Source: Mageeibacillus sp. UBA1212
Lineage (GTDB): Bacteria > Bacillota > Clostridia > UBA1212
NCBI GenBank assembly: GCA_002309655.1
Contig: DBXM01000033.1
Location: forward strand, 43,562 to 107,561
Direction of reading: 5' to 3'
DNA: 64,000 bases
Shown: one piece after another, positions 60,201 to 64,000 of the stretch
Layout of the letters: each line of letters starts with the position of its first letter
Position numbering within the stretch: the first letter of the stretch is position 1
Position numbers and translations under genes: made by a program
Notes under the pieces: generated by a model
The model's database searches: none
What the model saw: only the letters and a program-made list of their open reading frames with translations
Told to the model about the DNA's origin: nothing

Positions 60201-60758
60201 GACGGTTCTCACGCGGTGGTTTGCGGAATCGTCAATGCGGTAAAGAGAAAGATCACAAAGTCGAACCAGACAATGGCATTTCTGACCCTTGAGGACAAGG
60301 CAGGAACGTTCGAGGTGCTGCTGTTCCCGAAGACTTTCGAGAAGTACCGGAACATGCTTGACGAGGACTCCATCGTCGTGGTAACCGGAAGGGTCAGCTC
60401 GAGGGATGAGAATGCGTCTTCAATAGTCGCGGACGAGGTATTCACGCCCGAAGCTTACGTTCCGTCAAACGGAAAAACTTACGGTTCCGATTTCAGATAC
60501 AGGCAGAACACGCAGGGAACGGCTCAGCGTCAACAGACCGGCGGCAATTCGAGCGCAGCGTTTTCGAATAACTATGACATTCCCGTCGAAATTCCGGTCG
60601 ACCCGCAGAAGATAAGAGCGGCCAGAAGTCTCGCAGGCTTTTTCGACGGCCCGCAGAAGATCGTTCTCGTCAACAAAAACGACAGGAACGACGTTCTCTT
60701 CACCGGCAGCATTTCGCCCGACGAGAGAGTTTTGAAGGAATTTGACGCCTATAAATAG
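57219..60758 (+). CDS. dnaE: DNA polymerase III subunit alpha
   Basis: 1179 aa, DnaE type (not PolC). The N-terminal PHP domain starts VHLHVHTEYSLLDGASR (residues 7-23). The palm catalytic aspartates lie in MPDFDVDISDNRR near residue 400, and GPGRGSGAASLVAYCL and FNKAHAASYAVVAYETAY are conserved DnaE fingers motifs. A C-terminal OB-fold (about 1005-1085; VVCGIVNAVKRKITKSN, MAFLTLEDKAGTFEVLLFP) binds single-stranded DNA. Replicative or repair DNA synthesis. AAAGG lies before the ATG. No promoter or terminator was seen between it and the mutase gene. Confidence 0.97.
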   Translation: MAGSFVHLHVHTEYSLLDGASRIGPLVNRAAELGMTSLAITDHGVMYGVVDFYNACVEKGIKPIIGCEVYVAPRSRFDKQTKEDAENYHLILLAKDYSGYLNLIKLVSAGYTEGFYYKPRIDRELIEKYHEGLICSSACLGGEVPQHLLLGDYMGAKETALWYDSVFGRGNYYLELQNNGIANQPEVNVDLLKLSRETGIPLIATNDVHFINREDSLTQDMLLCIQTGKKLADTDRMRFETDQFYLRSPEEMKKLFESVPEALENTVKIAEMCNVELKFKKTSILPHFEIPEGYTSESWLRKLCYDGAAVRFGDTLPEEVKSRIEYELSVICSMGYADYYLIVWDFIKYAKDHGIYVGPGRGSGAASLVAYCLKITNINSLKYNLAFERFLNPERISMPDFDVDISDNRRKEVIDYVVGKYGEECVAQIITFGTMAARAAIRDVGRVMDMPYAEVDSVVKLVPNTVKITIDAALEQSSELRERYNNEERVKTLIDRAKQLEGMPRNISTHAAGVVLTKDPVTSYVPVQTSSDSVITMYEMKNLEKLGLLKVDFLGLRTLTVIQEAIALIKEQKGVTVDFDGMDMSDPAVFREIAQGHTEGIFQLESSGMTSFMISLGPDCLEDIIAGISLYRPGPMDQIPTYIENKKHPENIKYDHPLLEPILNVTYGCMVYQEQVMQIVRDLAGYTMGRSDLVRRAMAKKKHDVMVMERENFIAGASEKGVSPEIANHIFDKMMDFASYAFNKAHAASYAVVAYETAYLKVYHPVELMCATLNSLITKSDEVSKYIAVTKKLGIKMLPPDVNESSTYFTVVNGAIRYGLAALKNVGEKAVLSLVEERKRGGAFKNFYDFAKRMNAMDINRRAVDSFIKAGAFDSFGRNRNVLLKSYDIILDSVANEAKNTALGQFSLFDLDEEVSGADDYDGYPDLPELPKKDILAFEKEVSGVYISGHPLESLNDFIDKNVNVTSDMLRADASSDEVPEATGDLVSGITKAADGSHAVVCGIVNAVKRKITKSNQTMAFLTLEDKAGTFEVLLFPKTFEKYRNMLDEDSIVVVTGRVSSRDENASSIVADEVFTPEAYVPSNGKTYGSDFRYRQNTQGTAQRQQTGGNSSAAFSNNYDIPVEIPVDPQKIRAARSLAGFFDGPQKIVLVNKNDRNDVLFTGSISPDERVLKEFDAYK

Positions 60759-60796
60759 GCAAATTTTAAAGTAGAGTTATTGGCGGAGGGATACAG

Positions 60797-62701
60797 GTGT
60801 CGTACATTCCCGACGAAATACTGATGTCGGTGGAAAAGCCGGCCAGATATACAGGCGGCGAGCTCAACGCGGTTGTCAAGAACAAAGAGGACGTGGACGT
60901 CAGGTTCGCGTTCTGTTTTGCCGACTCCTACGAGATCGGAATGTCGCATCTCGGCATGAAGCTTCTCTACGAGCTTCTCAACAGCTACCCGGAGTTCTGG
61001 TGCGAGCGGGTTTTCGCGCCGTGGCCGGACCTCGAGGCAAAAATGCGCGAAAACGGTCTGAAGCTGTTTGCACTTGAGTCGCAGGAGGAAATTTCTGATT
61101 TCGATTTTATCGGCTTCACGCTGCAATACGAACTGTCTTACACAAGCATTCTCAACATGCTTGATTTCGCGGGCCTGCCGGTTTATGCCAAAGACCGGGG
61201 AGAGGGCGCACCCCTTGTAATCGGAGGCGGTCCTTCCTGCATGAACCCCGAGCCGATCGCGGACTTTTTCGACATTTTCAACCTGGGCGACGGCGAGGAG
61301 ATGCTGCCCGAGATTCTTTTCAAGTACAGGGAATGCAAGCTGAAAGGGATGACGAAACGTGAGACCCTGGAGGCGCTGTCGGAAATTCCCGGTGTTTACA
61401 TTCCCGCTTTTTACGAGCCTGTCTACGACAAGGCAGGCGATTTTGTGTGCCTGAAGCGCAAAAAGGAATACGAGGGCAGGGTGCCGGAGACCATAAAGAG
61501 GCGGGTGCTTCCAGAGCTCGAAGGCGCGTTTATGATGAAAAAGCAGGTGGTACCTTACGTTGAAGCGATTCACGACCGCATCATGCTCGAGATCTTCAGG
61601 GGCTGCGTGAGGGGCTGCCGTTTCTGCCAGGCGGGGTACATTTACAGGCCCGCGCGGGAACGTTCGCCCGATTCTCTGCTGGAGGCCGCGAAGTCGCTTT
61701 CGGAAACCACCGGCTACGAGGAGATTTCGCTTCTCAGTCTCGCCACCGACGACTACACGTGTCTGAAAGAACTCACCGACGGCCTTATCGACTACACAAG
61801 CCGGCGTCACATGAACATTTCGCTTCCAAGCCTGAGAATCGACTCGTTTTCGCTCGATTTAATGGAAAAGATCAGTAAGGTCAGGAAGAGCGGTCTCACG
61901 TTCGCGCTCGAGGCGGGAACGCAGCGGCTGCGCGACGTTATCAACAAGGGCATCAGCGAAGAGGATTTGTTCAGATCTGCAAAGCTCGCTTTCGAGAACG
62001 GCTACTACGGCGTCAAGTTGTATTTTATGATCGGCCTTCCCACGGAGACCGACGAGGACGTGCTCGCGATTGCCGCAACCGCCAGAAAAGTCAGAGACCT
62101 TTATTATGAGCTGAGCGAGGGCCGCAAGGTCAAGGCGCCGCAGATTACAGTGTCGGTTTCCACGTTCGTTCCGAAGGCGTTCACGCCTTTCCAGTGGACA
62201 AAGCAAATCTCCTACACCGAGATCAAAAGGAAGCTGCGGATGATCAAGGACGCGCTCGGTCCGAAATACGGCTTCAGCTGGCAGGACCCGGAGCTTTCCG
62301 TAGTCGAGAACATTCTCGCGCGGGCCGACAGGAGGGCTTCTCAGCTGCTTTACAACGTCTGGAAGCGGACCGGCGGTTTCGACTCCTGGAGCGAGTTCTT
62401 TAATTACGACGTCTGGCTCGAGGAAAAAGAGCGGCTCGGGAAGGTCGGCATTGAAGGGTTTGACGTTGCGGAAGGCGGCTTCCCGGACGCTCCGGTTTCG
62501 GAAGAGGCGAGGGCGGATTACCTGGAAAAGATCTCGCGCCCGCTTCCCTGGGATTTTGTCGACATCGGCGTCACGAAGAATTTCATGAAGCGGGAATTTA
62601 TGAAGGCGCTTTCGTGCGAGATCACGCCGGACTGCAGGACGAAGTGCGCCGGCTGCGGCTGCGCGGTATACGGAGGAGGTGTCTGCGTTGCCGGAAGGTG
62701 A
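60797..62701 (+). CDS. B12-binding-domain radical SAM protein (TIGR03960 family)
   Basis: 634 aa, starting at GTG 60797 with GGCGGAGGG 7-10 bases upstream. The N-terminal half (about 20-200) is a Rossmann-like B12-binding-type domain (FCFADSYEIGMSHLG, VIGGGPSCMNPEP). The radical SAM domain carries the [4Fe-4S] motif GCVRGCRFCQAG, with Cys270, Cys274 and Cys277. A C-terminal cysteine cluster (CRTKCAGCGC) could bind a second metal. In Clostridia this family is fixed beside a DUF2344 protein and RNase E/G, as here. Its reaction is not known to me; a role in tRNA or ribosome maturation has been suggested by context. Confidence 0.92.
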   Translation: MSYIPDEILMSVEKPARYTGGELNAVVKNKEDVDVRFAFCFADSYEIGMSHLGMKLLYELLNSYPEFWCERVFAPWPDLEAKMRENGLKLFALESQEEISDFDFIGFTLQYELSYTSILNMLDFAGLPVYAKDRGEGAPLVIGGGPSCMNPEPIADFFDIFNLGDGEEMLPEILFKYRECKLKGMTKRETLEALSEIPGVYIPAFYEPVYDKAGDFVCLKRKKEYEGRVPETIKRRVLPELEGAFMMKKQVVPYVEAIHDRIMLEIFRGCVRGCRFCQAGYIYRPARERSPDSLLEAAKSLSETTGYEEISLLSLATDDYTCLKELTDGLIDYTSRRHMNISLPSLRIDSFSLDLMEKISKVRKSGLTFALEAGTQRLRDVINKGISEEDLFRSAKLAFENGYYGVKLYFMIGLPTETDEDVLAIAATARKVRDLYYELSEGRKVKAPQITVSVSTFVPKAFTPFQWTKQISYTEIKRKLRMIKDALGPKYGFSWQDPELSVVENILARADRRASQLLYNVWKRTGGFDSWSEFFNYDVWLEEKERLGKVGIEGFDVAEGGFPDAPVSEEARADYLEKISRPLPWDFVDIGVTKNFMKREFMKALSCEITPDCRTKCAGCGCAVYGGGVCVAGR

Positions 62702-63329
62702 GATTTTCAGACTTTCATATTCACGCGGCGACGCGGTGAAGTTCGTCTCGCACCTCGACTTCGTGAAAGTTTTCGAGCGGGCGATAAGGCGGGCATGCGT
62801 CGACGTTGCGTTCTCGAACGGCTTCAATCCGAGAATGCAGCTCGTTTTCGGCAATCCGCTTCCCGTTGGATTCACTTCGGACGCGGAGTTCGTGGATATT
62901 ACTCTGGCGACGCCTGCCGAAGGTGAGGAGATTGCCTCCAAAATCGGAGGAGAGCTTCCCGCCGGCATAACCGTCAACGGATTTCAGGCACTGGAAAAGC
63001 CCTACAAATCGATTCTCGCGTCTTATTCCAGGTCGCTCTACAGGGTGGCTCTCGCGTCCCCCGACAAAGAATTCCGGTTGAAACTTAAAGACGCTTTCGA
63101 AAATTCTGCGACGCTCGTTACTCTCAAAAAAAGCAAGAGCTCTGAGAAGGAAGTCGATATAAAGCCGATGATTTTTCAGTTTGAGTTTGACGAAAGCGGT
63201 GACTTGATTTTAAAGACAGCTTCCGGACCGGAGGGAAATCTCAGGCCTGAGCTTGCGATCAACACGGTCGCGGCGGCGGGCGGAATCGACGTAAGGATAG
63301 TGCACGTTCACAAATCGGCGGTGGAATGA
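62688..63329 (+). CDS. radical-SAM-associated DUF2344 protein (TIGR03936 family)
   Basis: 213 aa from TTG 62688, chosen because GGAGGAGG (62672-62679) is 8 bases upstream; a GTG at 62679 would lie inside that site. It overlaps the radical SAM gene by 14 bases. Family landmarks are LSYSRGDAVKFVSHLDFVKVFERAIRR (cut here: SHLDF then ERAIRRA), FNPRMQLVFGNPLPVGF and SDAEFVDITL. Always found with the preceding radical SAM family, sometimes fused to it, so it is presumably its partner or substrate adaptor. Confidence 0.88.
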   Translation: MPEGEIFRLSYSRGDAVKFVSHLDFVKVFERAIRRACVDVAFSNGFNPRMQLVFGNPLPVGFTSDAEFVDITLATPAEGEEIASKIGGELPAGITVNGFQALEKPYKSILASYSRSLYRVALASPDKEFRLKLKDAFENSATLVTLKKSKSSEKEVDIKPMIFQFEFDESGDLILKTASGPEGNLRPELAINTVAAAGGIDVRIVHVHKSAVE

Positions 63330-64000
63330 TGAAGAAACTGATTGCCGCGTATGACGGCGACGGAATCAGATACGTTATCTCGGAAGACGGCGAGCCCTGG
63401 GCAGCGGGATTTTATTCATGCGAGCAGGCGATGCCTTACGACGTTGTTCTGGCTGTATGCCGCGAGAACAGCCCCGCCTCGGGAGGATTTTTCGCCGACG
63501 CGGGAATGAGCCGGACGGATTTTATTCAAGGAAGTCCCGGCGCCTTAAAACCGGGCGACAGGTTTCCGGCTATGGTCGTAACGGGCCGGCGGGGCGGAAA
63601 AGGGCGGCTGCTCACAAGGGATATTTCCTTTTGCGGGTTTTACGTTTTCGCGAACTTTAAGACAGGCGTTGCGCGTGGAATTGATTCCGTCACGGTTTCC
63701 AGGAAAATCGAGGATAAAACCGAGTCAGAAAAGCTTGCGGAAGCGGCAGAATCCGTTATAAAAACTTACGACGGCAGTTATTTCCCGGAAATAACCGTCA
63801 GGACCGCCGCAAGAGAGAACTCCGAAGGCATGATAAACGAACTGAAAGAGTTCATTAAAAGAGCCGTAAGAATAGAAGCTTCAACGTGCTCAAAAGAGCT
63901 TAAACCCGGCGACTTATTGTTCAGGAATTCCTTTCCCGACTATTTGCTCGCGACCTACCGGGACAACGTATTCGGTGAATTATTTGCGGGAAGCGCGCAG
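63329..64000 (+). CDS. ribonuclease E/G, N-terminal part (runs off the window)
   Basis: 224 codons are visible from ATG 63329 (an ATG 3 bases earlier is also possible) to the window end without a stop. The S1-like part reads GFFADAGMSRTDFIQ, then GKGRLLTRDISFCGFYVF, matching the RNase E/G pattern GTKGARLTTDISLPSRY. SRKIEDKTESEKL and EITVRTAARENSEG correspond to the family's RKIED and VRTAA motifs. It starts on the stop of the DUF2344 gene (overlap TGATG), completing the typical clostridial radical SAM / DUF2344 / RNase E/G order. The catalytic DNase-I-like subdomain would lie beyond the window. The sequence is rather divergent from E. coli RNase G. Confidence 0.82.
   Translation, partial: MKKLIAAYDGDGIRYVISEDGEPWAAGFYSCEQAMPYDVVLAVCRENSPASGGFFADAGMSRTDFIQGSPGALKPGDRFPAMVVTGRRGGKGRLLTRDISFCGFYVFANFKTGVARGIDSVTVSRKIEDKTESEKLAEAAESVIKTYDGSYFPEITVRTAARENSEGMINELKEFIKRAVRIEASTCSKELKPGDLLFRNSFPDYLLATYRDNVFGELFAGSAQ

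Noticed and set aside
60749..62977. Two minus-strand frames of over 350 residues opposite the radical SAM and DUF2344 genes
   Set aside because: No family motif or ribosome binding site, and complete overlap with well-supported genes on the plus strand.

Overview
The window looks like the chromosome of a Bacillota bacterium, most likely class Clostridia, at roughly 50-55% G+C. The evidence is strong Shine-Dalgarno sites, sigma-A-type promoters (TTGACA/TATAAT with 16-18 bp spacers), lipoprotein signal peptides, and Gram-positive gene sets: AddB, a YhaM-like exonuclease, and the radical SAM / DUF2344 / RNase E/G cluster. No rRNA, CRISPR array, transposase or phage gene is seen. A genus cannot be named from the sequence alone.

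Layout. 0-13 kb: the 3' end of an initiator-type tRNA, a GNAT acetyltransferase, a YjbR-EVE protein, a minus-strand acyltransferase/YfcC-carrier pair, a LysE exporter, a TetR / GH36 / GT-B-like cassette, then aspartokinase, a DUF1015 protein and YchF. 13-19.4 kb: a plus-strand run of rfbF-rfbG-rfbH (CDP-6-deoxyhexose synthesis), dapB, a surface protein and an SPFH protein. 19.4-22.5 kb: uxaC-kdgA-kdgK for hexuronate breakdown. 22.5-25.2 kb: a 211-bp MITE-like element followed by aspS and a phosphoribosyltransferase on the minus strand.

25.4-42.8 kb is a carbohydrate island. It holds an AraC regulator, a GH99-like lipoprotein, a GH3 lipoprotein, tRNA-Pro, a PHP phosphoesterase with a catalytically degenerate GH2-like protein, a second GH99-like protein without signal peptide coupled to an iron alcohol dehydrogenase, a GH-A-type lipoprotein, a sugar isomerase and a Gfo/Idh/MocA oxidoreductase. 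The split between surface lipoproteins and cytosolic homologues suggests a glycan is cut outside and finished inside, but no sugar transporter lies within the island.

43-64 kb: a very large MacB-like ABC transporter, a uridine-kinase-like kinase, a propeller/Big-2 lipoprotein, a YhaM-like exonuclease, addB, an unusual single reading frame joining a CCA-adding enzyme to a phosphoglucomutase, dnaE, and the start of the radical SAM / DUF2344 / RNase E/G operon, which runs off the window.

Most unusual items: the MITE with 17-bp inverted repeats and a TTAG target duplication; the CCA-enzyme/phosphoglucomutase fusion; the exported/cytosolic GH99-like paralogue pair; and the GH2-like protein lacking both catalytic glutamates. 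No stretch longer than 300 bases lacks a gene. The longest non-coding gap, about 290 bases after kdgK, is filled by the MITE-like element and a terminator.
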